Counted from the stretch's first letter, positions 9,085 to 16,900 are shown. The stretch is DNA of 44,686 bases from Actinomycetota bacterium (GCA_035536535.1 DATLNZ010000038.1:1-44686); one strand, 5' to 3'. Numbers and translations are program-made. The notes: generated by a model not told the origin, from the letters alone.

Positions 9085-10052
9085 GACGACGAATCGCGCT
9101 CGCCGGCGCGGCACTCTGGCTTGCGGCCGTGTCGGCTGCGCCTCCCGCCACCGCGCTCGAGCCCGACGCCTACGGATGGTGGTGGAAGGTCCAGCAGGGA
9201 CCGGTTCCCGTCCCCGCGCCCCCGGCCGTGCCCGCCGACGGCCTGTACGTGGCCGCCGACGGCACGGACGAGCAGATGGCGGTCGCGGGCCTGCGTTTCG
9301 ACGCCGAGGACGGCGATTTCGCGGTTCTGGAGCTGAAGGCGGCGACGCACTTCTCGACCACCGACGCCGTAATCCTCGCCTGTCCGACGACCTCCCAGTG
9401 GCAGGTGACGTCGCCGGGAGCGTGGGGCTCCCGCCCCCTTCCCGAATGCGGCATCACCAGCGCGTTCGGCCGGCCGCTGGCGGGAGGGGCCGCAATGTCC
9501 TGGGAGTTGGGAGCCGAGTTCCAGACGGCTCCGGGGCTGTGGAACCTGCTGCTGATCCCACTGGGGAAAACGCCGTTCCAAGTGGCCTTCGCCGCGCCCG
9601 GCCCGGACGCGCTGGACATACAGGCCGCAGGCTCTGCGGAGACCCCGACCGATCCGCCTCAGGCGGTGATCGAGGAGACGGGCACAACGGGCACCTTCGT
9701 TACGGACTTCACGGGGGCCACCTTTGCGCTTCCGGACTTTCCGGCTGTGCCCCAGCCCATCTCCGGCCAGCAGCCTCGGGCGGCCGGACCTGTGCCGGCC
9801 CCGCCGCCGGGGGGAATCCCTCCAGTCCGCAGAACCTCCGGTAACGACGACAGGACCGCTCGCGCCGCGGCCGCCGCGATTCTTCTGGCCGGATCGGGAT
9901 TCCTCGCCTGGGCCTCCTCGCAGTCACCCAGGTCCCCCCGGCTGCTGGGGTCGCTGTCGGGTGGGCGCGGGGCGGCGCAAACCATCGCAGTGGAAACGGG
10001 GGGGATCGGACGGTTCGCCCGGCCGCGCGCGACGCCGCCGAGGCGGCTGTAG
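9081..10052 (+). CDS. Exported single-anchor protein of Liv operon
   Basis: I do not recognise the family. The 323-residue product has a signal peptide (about 1-25, ending in ATA before LEPD), an extracytoplasmic region of about 230 residues, a Pro-rich stretch (about 225-255) and one C-terminal helix (about 260-278) before a basic tail. This is the layout of an anchored surface protein. ATG overlaps the ATPase stop (ATGA), so it is translated with the importer and may help the binding protein at the cell surface. That role is inference from position. Confidence 0.75.
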   Translation: MRRRIALAGAALWLAAVSAAPPATALEPDAYGWWWKVQQGPVPVPAPPAVPADGLYVAADGTDEQMAVAGLRFDAEDGDFAVLELKAATHFSTTDAVILACPTTSQWQVTSPGAWGSRPLPECGITSAFGRPLAGGAAMSWELGAEFQTAPGLWNLLLIPLGKTPFQVAFAAPGPDALDIQAAGSAETPTDPPQAVIEETGTTGTFVTDFTGATFALPDFPAVPQPISGQQPRAAGPVPAPPPGGIPPVRRTSGNDDRTARAAAAAILLAGSGFLAWASSQSPRSPRLLGSLSGGRGAAQTIAVETGGIGRFARPRATPPRRL

Positions 10053-10055
10053 GCT
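10050..10055 (+). promoter_or_regulatory. -10 box before the selenoprotein gene
   Basis: TAGGCT overlaps the stop codon of the preceding gene and lies 49 bases before the TTG start at 10105. The same hexamer recurs upstream of other starts in this window (12760 minus strand, 27424, 35009). It would give the selenoprotein its own short-leader transcript. Confidence 0.35.
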
Positions 10056-10104
10056 CCTGCTGGATGAGTATTCCGCGCGGCCCACATGATGAACGGGGAC
10101 GCAC

Positions 10105-10647
10105 TTGCTGACCGCGGGTGACCTGGCCCCCGACGTGACCCTGTACTCCGGCGACGGCAGTCTGCTGCGCACGCCCGACCTGTGGCGCGACACGCCCGTG
10201 GTGCTGAACTTCCTGCGCCACTTCGGCTGAATCCACTGCAAAGACCAGCTGGCGCAGTTGCGTCAGGAACATCCCAGGTTCGTCGAGGCCGGCGCCCGCG
10301 TGTACGGGATCTTCATGGGGTCGCCGGACTCGGTGCGGCAGTTCTGCGAGGAACGCGCAGTGCCGTTCGAGTGTCTGGCCGACCCGGACCGTTCCGCCTA
10401 CCGCGCCTTTGCCCTCACCTCAGGGGGGGCGCGGAAGCTGCTCAACCCGAACACCGTCATCAAGGGCGTGAAGCTTTACGCCAAGGGCATGACCACGGGC
10501 CTGCCCCACGCCGGCCAGGACATACGTCAGATGCCTGGAACCTTCGTTGTCTCGCCGGGCGGACGCATCCGCTTCGCCCACTACAACTCCGACGCAGCTG
10601 ACAACGCCCCGATCCGCAACATCCTCGGCGCCCTCGGCGCGTCGTGA
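10105..10647 (+). CDS. Peroxiredoxin-like selenoprotein (TGA = Sec42)
   Basis: The product is a thioredoxin-fold antioxidant protein of the AhpC/TSA-like PF13911 (PRXL2) kind. The frame begins at TTG 10105 after two in-frame stops. It reads GDLAPDVTLYSGDG, then VVLNFLRHFG, TGA at 10228-10230, IHCKDQLAQLR, and continues without a break to 10647. Both sides of the TGA match one family: the family motif is RxxGCxxC, so TGA replaces the first, peroxidatic-type Cys and leaves U42-x-x-C45. A 7-bp hairpin with loop AGTT follows 25 bases later. With Sec the protein has 180 residues, normal length. Eukaryotic SelU of the same family also uses UxxC. Ordinary gene callers would give only a truncated piece from about 10258. 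No sel genes are in the window. Confidence 0.85.
10249..10266 (+). promoter_or_regulatory. Putative bacterial SECIS hairpin
   Basis: CTGGCGC pairs with GCGTCAG (seven pairs, one G-U) around the four-base loop AGTT. The loop starts 26 bases after the TGA, inside the range of about 16-37 bases known for bacterial SECIS elements. It carries G then U in its second and third positions, as does the GGUC loop of E. coli fdhF that SelB recognises. The hairpin lies within the coding sequence, as bacterial SECIS elements do. Confidence 0.7.
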
Positions 10648-10672
10648 CGCAGAGCTGCGCGGCGGCGTCCGG

Positions 10673-11818
10673 CTAGGCTCCCGGCGGGACGAGCAGGGCG
10701 GCGACCTCCGAAAGCGACTGAAGGTCGTGGACGTCGGCCGTCCGAAGGGGCACAGACACGGCGGGGGTGCCGGCCCGGCGGACCAGCTGCTCCAGCCTTT
10801 GGGCCTGGGTGCGCGCGAGTGACGACAGCGTCTCCAGCGCGGCGGCCGCTTCGGCCAGCGCACCCGTGGCCTCCGGTATGGAGACCCCCGCTGCGCCGGC
10901 GACGGCTCCGGGGTCGGCGGATCCAGCCGTCTGCAGCGCCGCTTCCACATCCGGTTCAAGGAAACGCGACGGGATCACGCGGTTGGCCACCACTCCCGCC
11001 AGGTGCAGGCGCTCGTCCACGAGGCGGTCCACGAAGAAGCCCGCCTCCCCGAGCGCCGCCCCCTCGAGGGTCGTCACGACGACGAACCCGGTACCCGGCG
11101 CCCGCATCAGCTCGAGCACCGTCTCGGCGCGCTGCTTGAAGCCTTCGTACAGCGACTGGAAGTCCATCACGAACGCCGACAGGTCCTCGAGCAGCTGGGA
11201 GCCGAGAAGCCGATCCGCCATCTTGAGGAACGGCGACGCCGTGAGGTTGAAGGCGCGGGCGCCGAAACGTCCGGCCGCCGTGTACGGCTTCGCCAGCCAC
11301 TTCAACAGGCTTCCGCCGACGAAGTCGGTCACCCGCTTCGGGGCATCGAGGAAGTCAAGGGCACTTCGCGTTGGAGGCGTGTCGATCACGATGAGGTCGA
11401 AGTCGCCCCGGTCGTGCAGCGCCGCCAGGCGGTCCATCGCCATGTAGCCCTGGGACCCGACGAAGTGCTCGGACAGCCCCCGGTAAAGCGGGTTGGCCTT
11501 CAGGTGCGCGGCCACCGCCGACGAGGGAGCGTAGCGGTCGACCAGTTCGTCCCAGGCCGTCTTCATGTCCAGCATCGCGGCATGCATCGTGCTGCCGTCC
11601 GGCAGGCGGACCTCGGTTTCGGCGTGGGCGAGTCCGCCGCCCAGTCCCATCGCCGAGGCGAGCCGCTTCGCCGGGTCGATCGTGACCACGATCGCTCGCC
11701 GGTCCGCGGCTGCCGCCATGGCCAGCGCGGCGGACACCGTCGTCTTGCCGACGCCGCCGGCGCCGCAGACCACGAGCACGTCCAGCTTCGACACCGCCTG
11801 CTCGAGAGTCGCGGTCAC
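10673..11818 (-). CDS. Get3/ArsA-like ATPase, BagB-like
   Basis: This 381-residue P-loop ATPase of the ArsA/Get3 family resembles mycobacterial Rv3680 (BagB). The nucleotide site is CGAGGVGKTT near residues 18-27, followed by VTIDPAKRLASAMG and later IDTPPT. The signature lysine of the deviant Walker A (GKGG) is Ala20 here, so this subunit probably depends on its partner for a full composite site. GTG at 11818 overlaps the stop of the preceding ATPase gene (GTGA), consistent with a heterodimer made in equal amounts. The mycobacterial pair is reported to affect glycerol metabolism and stress; whether that applies here is unknown. Confidence 0.85.
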   Translation of the reverse strand: MTATLEQAVSKLDVLVVCGAGGVGKTTVSAALAMAAAADRRAIVVTIDPAKRLASAMGLGGGLAHAETEVRLPDGSTMHAAMLDMKTAWDELVDRYAPSSAVAAHLKANPLYRGLSEHFVGSQGYMAMDRLAALHDRGDFDLIVIDTPPTRSALDFLDAPKRVTDFVGGSLLKWLAKPYTAAGRFGARAFNLTASPFLKMADRLLGSQLLEDLSAFVMDFQSLYEGFKQRAETVLELMRAPGTGFVVVTTLEGAALGEAGFFVDRLVDERLHLAGVVANRVIPSRFLEPDVEAALQTAGSADPGAVAGAAGVSIPEATGALAEAAAALETLSSLARTQAQRLEQLVRRAGTPAVSVPLRTADVHDLQSLSEVAALLVPPGA

Positions 11819-12753
11819 GCGGCCTCCAGGGCACCGGCCACGAGCCTGGTTGTGGAGATCGTGTGCCGCGCCACCGGCAGAAGCGGGACCTCGATCACCG
11901 GGAGGCCGAGAGCGCGCAGCGCGGACAGGTGTGGCTGCTGGCTTTCGGACAGCGACTCGTACAGAGCGGCCGCGTCGAGGGCCGCGTCCAGGGTCCCGCC
12001 GCCGGCGCGCTCCACGGCCGGGGCGGATGCCCGCAGCGCCGCGAGGGCGGCCGGGTGAGAGGGGGGCGGCACGACCCGGTTGGCGACCACAGCGAGCACG
12101 GGGGTCGCGACCTGCCTCGGCGCCTCTTCCACGAGCTCCCTTGTCTCCGCGACCGGCATCTCCTCGGCCAGCGCGACCACCACCATCCCCGTGCGGATGG
12201 GGTCCTCGATGAGCTCGCGCACCCAGTCCGTCTGGTTGCGGATGATCCCGGCCCCCACGAGCTCCTGGAGGGTCCGGGGTCCCCTCAGGTGGGACAGGAC
12301 CTGTCCGGAAGCGGCGGCGTCCACGACGATCAGGTCCCACCGGGGCCGGCCGTCCTCGACGGCCCGCTCCTCAAAGCCGATCTTGCCGGTGATCAGCACC
12401 TCCCTCGCACCGGGGGCGGCCGTGGCGATGAAGTCGAAGACCTTGTGCAGGGGGCCGAGACGGTACATCCGGGGCAGCTTCAGGCTCAGCCGGAGGTACT
12501 CGTCGAGCGCCAGCTGGGGGTTCATGGCCAGGTGCCACAGTCCGGGCAGGGCCTGCTTGGCGCGGTAGACCGAAGGCTCGTCGTCCAAAAACCGGGCTGC
12601 GTCGCTCTTGGCGTCAACGTCCACGAGCAGGACCCGCCGGCCCGTGGAGTTGGCGGACACAGCCAGCGCGGCCGCCACCGATGACTTGCCGGTTCCGCCC
12701 TTCCCGGTGACGAACAGCACACGGCGCGACAGCAGGTCGTCCAGAACGGGCAT
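11815..12753 (-). CDS. Get3/ArsA-like ATPase, BagA-like
   Basis: This 312-residue partner of the downstream ATPase resembles mycobacterial Rv3679 (BagA). It keeps the full deviant Walker A with signature lysine, GKGGTGKSS (17-25), then LLVDVDAKSD and VVDAAASG as the switch regions. It is translated first and its stop overlaps the GTG of the second gene. The ATG at 12753 lies just after a TAGGCT box, so the mRNA may be leaderless. The family moves or remodels client proteins or metabolites using ATP. No arsenic genes are nearby, so an arsenite role is unlikely. Confidence 0.85.
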   Translation of the reverse strand: MPVLDDLLSRRVLFVTGKGGTGKSSVAAALAVSANSTGRRVLLVDVDAKSDAARFLDDEPSVYRAKQALPGLWHLAMNPQLALDEYLRLSLKLPRMYRLGPLHKVFDFIATAAPGAREVLITGKIGFEERAVEDGRPRWDLIVVDAAASGQVLSHLRGPRTLQELVGAGIIRNQTDWVRELIEDPIRTGMVVVALAEEMPVAETRELVEEAPRQVATPVLAVVANRVVPPPSHPAALAALRASAPAVERAGGGTLDAALDAAALYESLSESQQPHLSALRALGLPVIEVPLLPVARHTISTTRLVAGALEAA

Positions 12754-12759
12754 GCAGCC

Positions 12760-12765
12760 AGCCTA
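12760..12765 (-). promoter_or_regulatory. -10 box for ATPase pair
   Basis: TAGGCT on the minus strand is followed by six bases and then ATG at 12753. This is the same box-to-ATG spacing as for the NUDIX gene and fits a leaderless transcript. Confidence 0.4.
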
Positions 12766-12791
12766 CCCGCAGCGCCGCGGCGGTCTTTTCG

Positions 12792-12797
12792 TATCAT
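12792..12797 (+). promoter_or_regulatory. -10 box for acyl-CoA dehydrogenase
   Basis: TATCAT lies 33 bases before the ATG at 12831, in the 77-base divergent gap shared with the ATPase pair. No convincing -35 box was seen. Confidence 0.35.
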
Positions 12798-12830
12798 CGG
12801 GACGTCCGCGCCCCCGTCCGAAAGCCCGCG

Positions 12831-13982
12831 ATGTCGTTCTCCCTGAGCCCAGAACTGCAGCAGCTGCGCGAGTCGGCGCGCTCGTTCGCGGAGCGCGAGG
12901 TGGCCAGCGTCGCCGAGGAGGCCGAGCGCACGGAGACGATGCCGCGCCACCTTTTCGCAAAGGCCGGACGCGCCGGGTTTATCGGGATGCGCTACCCGTC
13001 GGACCTCGGCGGCTCGGACGCCGGGATCAGCGCAGAGGTGCTGTGGCGCGAGGAGTGCAGCCGCGTCAACGCAGGGATCGCATCGGCGCTGTCGGTCTCA
13101 GGCAACATCGGGTCATACCCGATCTTCGAGTTCGGCACGCCGGAGCAGGCGAAGACCTACATCCCGAAGGTGACCTCGGGGGAGTGGATCGGGGCTTTCG
13201 CCCTGACCGAGCCCGGCGCCGGTTCCGACGTCCAGGGCATCGCCTCGACGGCCGAGAGGCGCAACGGGGGCTGGGTCCTCAATGGCCGCAAGATGTTCAT
13301 CACCTGCGCCCCCTCTGCCGACTTCTTCGTGTTCACCGCCTACACCGACCGCAGTCTCGGCTACTCGGGTATCGCCAACTTCATCGTGGATCGCGACCGG
13401 CTCCCGGAAGACGCAGTCCGTCCCCTCAAGACGCTCGGCCACCGCTCCAGCGAGCTGGGTGAGATCGTCGTCGACTCGGTGCAGGTTCCGGACGACGCGC
13501 TCATCGGGGAGCCGACGGGCGGCTTCAAACGCGCTGCACGAACGCTCAACGGCGGGCGGTTGATCGTCGCCGGCGGGTCGCTCGGCACGGCACAGGCCGC
13601 GCTGGAGGCTTCGGTTGAGTATGCGAAGCAGCGCGAAGCATTCGGACACCCGATCGGCGACTTCCAAGCCGTGTCGTTCCGGATCGCGCAGATGGCCGCG
13701 GAGGTCGAGTCGGCCCGCGTCACGACCTACTGGGCAGCCTCGCTGTGGGACGAAGGGCGCGAGACCCCGCGCGAGGTGTCGATCGCGAAGCTCATCGCCT
13801 CCGAGACGGCTGTGCGGGTCGCAAGCGAGTCGATGCGCACGTTCGGCGGCTACGCCTACATCGCAGGGGAGTTCCCGATCGAGCGGATCATGCGCGACTC
13901 GCGCATGTACGTGATCGTGGAAGGGACCACCGACGTCCAGCACCTGATCCTGGCCAGGCAGCTGGGACTTAAACCGCGCTAG
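12831..13982 (+). CDS. Acyl-CoA dehydrogenase
   Basis: This 383-residue FAD enzyme introduces an alpha,beta double bond into an acyl-CoA, passing electrons to ETF. It has the usual order: N-terminal helical domain, middle beta domain with FALTEPGAGSD (about 124-134), and C-terminal helical domain with KQREAFG and the FGGYAY motif. The catalytic base is Glu364 in VEGTTD, the position used by short- and medium-chain and glutaryl-type members. Full family length. It stands alone, with no other beta-oxidation genes adjacent, so the chain length it prefers is unknown. Its stop overlaps the tail of a small minus-strand ORF by four bases. Confidence 0.92.
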   Translation: MSFSLSPELQQLRESARSFAEREVASVAEEAERTETMPRHLFAKAGRAGFIGMRYPSDLGGSDAGISAEVLWREECSRVNAGIASALSVSGNIGSYPIFEFGTPEQAKTYIPKVTSGEWIGAFALTEPGAGSDVQGIASTAERRNGGWVLNGRKMFITCAPSADFFVFTAYTDRSLGYSGIANFIVDRDRLPEDAVRPLKTLGHRSSELGEIVVDSVQVPDDALIGEPTGGFKRAARTLNGGRLIVAGGSLGTAQAALEASVEYAKQREAFGHPIGDFQAVSFRIAQMAAEVESARVTTYWAASLWDEGRETPREVSIAKLIASETAVRVASESMRTFGGYAYIAGEFPIERIMRDSRMYVIVEGTTDVQHLILARQLGLKPR

Positions 13983-14140
13983 GGCGGCGGCGGCTCCTGT
14001 TTGGCCCGCAGCCGCTCGAGCAGCGCCTCGGTCTCCGCGGCCACGCGGCGCGCCTGATCAGACAGGTCCTCCGGCAGTGACTCCAACGCCTGCCTGATCT
14101 CCTCCAGCGCCGACTCCAGCGCCGTCACCACGTCCTGCAC
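13979..14140 (-). CDS. Small acidic helical protein (53 aa)
   Basis: This short ORF starts at GTG 14140 with a GGGAGG ribosome site five bases upstream and ends at TAG 13979. The product is Glu/Leu/Ala-rich with a repeating hydrophobic pattern (ALESALEEI, ALESLPEDL, ETEALLERL) that predicts one or two amphipathic helices or a short coiled coil. It ends in four prolines. It diverges from the O-methyltransferase and meets the acyl-CoA dehydrogenase tail to tail. No family is recognised. The good ribosome site and helix pattern make it a likely real gene. Confidence 0.55.
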   Translation of the reverse strand: MQDVVTALESALEEIRQALESLPEDLSDQARRVAAETEALLERLRAKQEPPPP

Positions 14141-14208
14141 GCTCGCCTCCCGCTGTAGCGGACCCCACGACCATAGCCGCGGGCGGCGACGCGATAACCT
14201 GTCGCTCG

Positions 14209-14847
14209 ATGCCGTCCATCGTCCCGGAGAACATCGAGCAGTACATGAGGTCGCTGGCCTCGCGCCACGACGAACCCGTCCTTCTGGAGATGGAGACGCA
14301 CGCCTCGGTCAACGGGTTCCCGATCGTCGGCAGGCTCTGCGGGCTGACCATCGAGGTGCTGGCGAGGTCGATCGGCGCCCGGCGTGTGTTCGAGATGGGG
14401 TCGGGGTTCGGCTACTCCGCCTACTGGTTCGCCCGGGCGACCGGACCGGGCGGGGAGATCCACCTGACCGACGGCGACCCGGACAACGAGAGCCTGGCTC
14501 GCGGCTACCTCACCCGCGCCGGGGTCTGGGACCGAATCAGCTACCACGTCGGCGACGCCCTCACCCATTTCGGACAGGCGGAAGGCGACTTCGACATCGT
14601 CTACTGCGACGTGGACAAGGCCGGCTACCCCGACTGCTGGCGCGCCGCTCGCGACAGGATCCGTGTCGGCGGAATGTGGATCTGCGACAACGTGCTTTGG
14701 TCCGGCCGGGTGCTCGACGACGATCCGGACGACTCGACCGCAGGCATCCAGAGCCACAACGAACTGGTGGCCGGCGATCCCCGCTACCTGTCGACCGTGG
14801 TTCCCACGCGTGACGGACTGATGGTCGCGCTGCGCGTGGCTTCGTAG
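14209..14847 (+). CDS. O-methyltransferase (class I, Methyltransf_3)
   Basis: This 212-residue SAM-dependent enzyme belongs to the catechol/caffeoyl-CoA O-methyltransferase fold. Motif I is EMGSGFGYSAYW (62-73), followed by the acidic LTDGD that holds the SAM ribose. YCDVDKAGYPD is the metal/substrate Asp region, and WICDNVLWSG is the second conserved site (IDNVLW form). GATAAC sits ten bases before the ATG and may be its -10 box. The last 64 bases overlap the convergent MBL gene. The substrate is not predictable. Confidence 0.88.
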   Translation: MPSIVPENIEQYMRSLASRHDEPVLLEMETHASVNGFPIVGRLCGLTIEVLARSIGARRVFEMGSGFGYSAYWFARATGPGGEIHLTDGDPDNESLARGYLTRAGVWDRISYHVGDALTHFGQAEGDFDIVYCDVDKAGYPDCWRAARDRIRVGGMWICDNVLWSGRVLDDDPDDSTAGIQSHNELVAGDPRYLSTVVPTRDGLMVALRVAS

Positions 14848-15797
14848 CGCCAGACTCCGTCGAGCTTCTCCCGGCTCAGTTGGCCCCCCAGGCGCAGGTG
14901 CTCCAGATGAGCCAGCGTCTCCGCCAGGGCCAGGCGTCCCTGGAAGAACTTCAGGTGGCGACCGAAAAGCTGCCGGGACACGTCCATCGCCGAGAGGGGG
15001 CCGAGGCGCGCAAGGACCTCGATGATCCTGCGCAGGCGTTGCTCGTGGTGGGACCTGGTCGCCCGGGCCCGCTCCGCGCCGTTGGTGAAGACCCGTCCGT
15101 GCCCGGGCAGCACGATCGACGGCTGCAGAGCCGCCAGGTCGTCCAGTGACCGCATGAACATGCCCAGGGGATCGGGGGGGTCGATGAGGTACCCGACGTG
15201 CGGCGTGATAGACGGCAGCAGCGTGTCCCCGCTCATCAGCAGCCCGTCGGATCGCCTGTGGAACGCGATGTGGCCGTGCTCGTGGCCCGGCGTCCACGAC
15301 ACGTCCCAGTCGCCGCCGGCGAAGCGCAGGACGGCTCCGGCCTCCAGGTCCTCGAACACGTCGGGCAGAGGCAGGTGCATGAAGTGGCGTCGCGTGTCCT
15401 CCGGGTCCCGCCCGTGCTCGGAGTAGTGGTCCGTGATTTCCTGCCACCGGTCCGGGGTCTGCATGCCCTCAAAGCCGGTCCGCGCGATGGGGTGGCACGC
15501 CACTGGGGCGCCGGAAGCCTCCTGAAGCACCCTCGCCAGGCCGACGTGGTCCGGGTGCGCGTGGGTCAGCACTACGCGTTCGATGTCGGCGGTCCTGCGC
15601 CCCATCGTCGCAAGCCCCTCCTCCAGACGGGCCAGGGAGTCGTCCCATCCGAGGCTTGTGTCGATGACCACCAGGCCCCCGGACTCGCCCTCGCCGGCGT
15701 AGACGTGGACGTGATCCAGCCCGGGGAACGGGATCGGCATCGTGATGCGGAAAATCCCGGGGTAAGGCTCGGCGACGAAGGGGCGCTCGGAGATCAT
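14784..15797 (-). CDS. MBL-fold metallo-hydrolase
   Basis: This 337-residue binuclear-metal hydrolase is in the glyoxalase II/lactonase-like branch. The metal motif is THAHPDHVGL (HxHxDH at 79-84); later ligands lie in TPGHEHGH, SGDTLLP and PGHG. After the fold, about 70 C-terminal residues form a winged-helix-like tail, as in LACTB2-type proteins. The ATG at 15797 overlaps the dodecin stop (ATGA). A longer frame upstream is only the shadow of the dodecin gene. The natural substrate is unknown. Confidence 0.87.
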   Translation of the reverse strand: MISERPFVAEPYPGIFRITMPIPFPGLDHVHVYAGEGESGGLVVIDTSLGWDDSLARLEEGLATMGRRTADIERVVLTHAHPDHVGLARVLQEASGAPVACHPIARTGFEGMQTPDRWQEITDHYSEHGRDPEDTRRHFMHLPLPDVFEDLEAGAVLRFAGGDWDVSWTPGHEHGHIAFHRRSDGLLMSGDTLLPSITPHVGYLIDPPDPLGMFMRSLDDLAALQPSIVLPGHGRVFTNGAERARATRSHHEQRLRRIIEVLARLGPLSAMDVSRQLFGRHLKFFQGRLALAETLAHLEHLRLGGQLSREKLDGVWRYEATRSATISPSRVGTTVDR

Positions 15798-16009
15798 TCG
15801 TGCAGCATCTCCTTGACCACGAAGGTCACCTTCAGCCACACGCGGTACTCGCCGACGGCGCCGTCGGACACGCTGCCGGTGATTCGCGTGACCTCAAACT
15901 CCTGGACGTCCGCCAGCGTCAGCGAGGCCCTGGACACTGCCTCCTGGATCGCGGCCTCCAGCGACTCGGTGGACGTCCCGGACAGGTCGATCGTCTTGGT
16001 CACGGTCAT
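15794..16009 (-). CDS. Dodecin-like flavin-binding protein
   Basis: This is a 71-residue dodecin, a small protein that assembles into a hollow dodecamer and stores flavin (or CoA). The fold shows one strand (KTIDLSGTS), a helix (SLEAAIQEAV) and two long strands, with the family pattern DVQEFEVTRITGSV and YRVWLKVTFVVKE. The ATG at 16009 has GGGAGG nine bases upstream. It is coupled to the MBL gene by a four-base overlap and diverges from the PHP gene. Confidence 0.87.
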   Translation of the reverse strand: MTVTKTIDLSGTSTESLEAAIQEAVSRASLTLADVQEFEVTRITGSVSDGAVGEYRVWLKVTFVVKEMLHE

Positions 16010-16043
16010 GGCATTGGTCCTCCCGTCGTGTTGGGTGCCGGTC

Positions 16044-16049
16044 GATAAT
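16044..16049 (+). promoter_or_regulatory. -10 box for PHP gene
   Basis: GATAAT, close to the sigma-A consensus, lies five bases before the ATG at 16055. Transcription would begin at or near the start codon, so the mRNA is probably leaderless. Confidence 0.45.
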
Positions 16050-16054
16050 CGCTC

Positions 16055-16900
16055 ATGGCCATAGACCTTCACTCGCACACCACCGCGTCCGACGGCGTGA
16101 TGTCGCCAGAGGAGCTTGTCGCGCTGTCGGCGGGGCGGGGCGTCACGGTCCTCGGAGTCACCGACCACGACACGCTAGACGGTGTCACCCGGGCCCAGGC
16201 GGCGGGGGACGGTCTCGGGGTGAGGGTCGTGGCGGGGGTCGAGCTGTCTTGCAGGCACGAAGGACGCAGCGTCCACGTCCTGGGCCTGTTCTGCGGCGCA
16301 GGCCTCGCGGCGGAGCTGGCCGGCAAGCGCGGCGAGCGCGAGGAGCGGGCGAGACGGATGGTGGCCCGGCTCAACGAGCTCGGCTACGAGCTGACGTTTG
16401 AAGACGTCCTGGAGCAGTCGGGAACCGGTGTCGTCGGAAGGCCCCACGTGGCCAGGGCGCTGGTGGCGCGCGGGCACCTGCCGCATACAGGCGCCGCCTT
16501 CACCTCCAAGCTGATCGCCGACGGGGGCCTGGCCGACGTCCCGCGGGACCTGATGTCCCCGCGCGAGGCGGTGGCTGTGGTGCGGCGCAGTGGGGGAGTG
16601 GGCGTGCTGGCGCACCCCGGACCGACGCGGCACGGTCCCGGCCCCACCGAGGCGCTCATCCGTGACCTGGCCCAGGCCGGCCTCGGGGGGCTGGAGGTGG
16701 ACCACCCGGACCATCAGCCGCCGGAGCGCGAGAAGCTGCGGACGCTCGCATCGGAGCTCGGGCTCGTAGTCACCGGCGGGTCGGACTGCCACGGCCCCGA
16801 CTGGAGCCTTCCCGGCACCTGCGTCACCTCGCAGGCGGAGTTCGAGCGTCTGGAGGCGCTGGCCGGGATCAGCTCTCAGACGACGCAGGCACAGTCATGA
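16055..16900 (+). CDS. PHP-domain phosphoesterase
   Basis: This 281-residue PHP hydrolase resembles the YciV/RNase AM group that removes phosphate from 3',5'-nucleoside bisphosphates or trims RNA 5' ends. Metal ligands are visible in DLHSHTTASDG (His6, His8), TDHDTLDG, VELSC, RPHVAR, LAHPGPT, VDHPDH and GGSDCHG. The set is complete. The gene stands alone and its last 32 bases overlap the convergent thioesterase gene. Confidence 0.88.
   Translation: MAIDLHSHTTASDGVMSPEELVALSAGRGVTVLGVTDHDTLDGVTRAQAAGDGLGVRVVAGVELSCRHEGRSVHVLGLFCGAGLAAELAGKRGEREERARRMVARLNELGYELTFEDVLEQSGTGVVGRPHVARALVARGHLPHTGAAFTSKLIADGGLADVPRDLMSPREAVAVVRRSGGVGVLAHPGPTRHGPGPTEALIRDLAQAGLGGLEVDHPDHQPPEREKLRTLASELGLVVTGGSDCHGPDWSLPGTCVTSQAEFERLEALAGISSQTTQAQS

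Noticed and set aside
6991-9114. Long minus-strand open frame opposite the fused LivF-LivG gene
   Set aside because: A shadow of the ABC ATPase with no family motifs and no ribosome site.
10258-10647. Short thioredoxin-fold ORF starting at TTG 10258 as a complete gene
   Set aside because: It would lack the first strand and the redox motif, while conserved family sequence continues upstream across the TGA.
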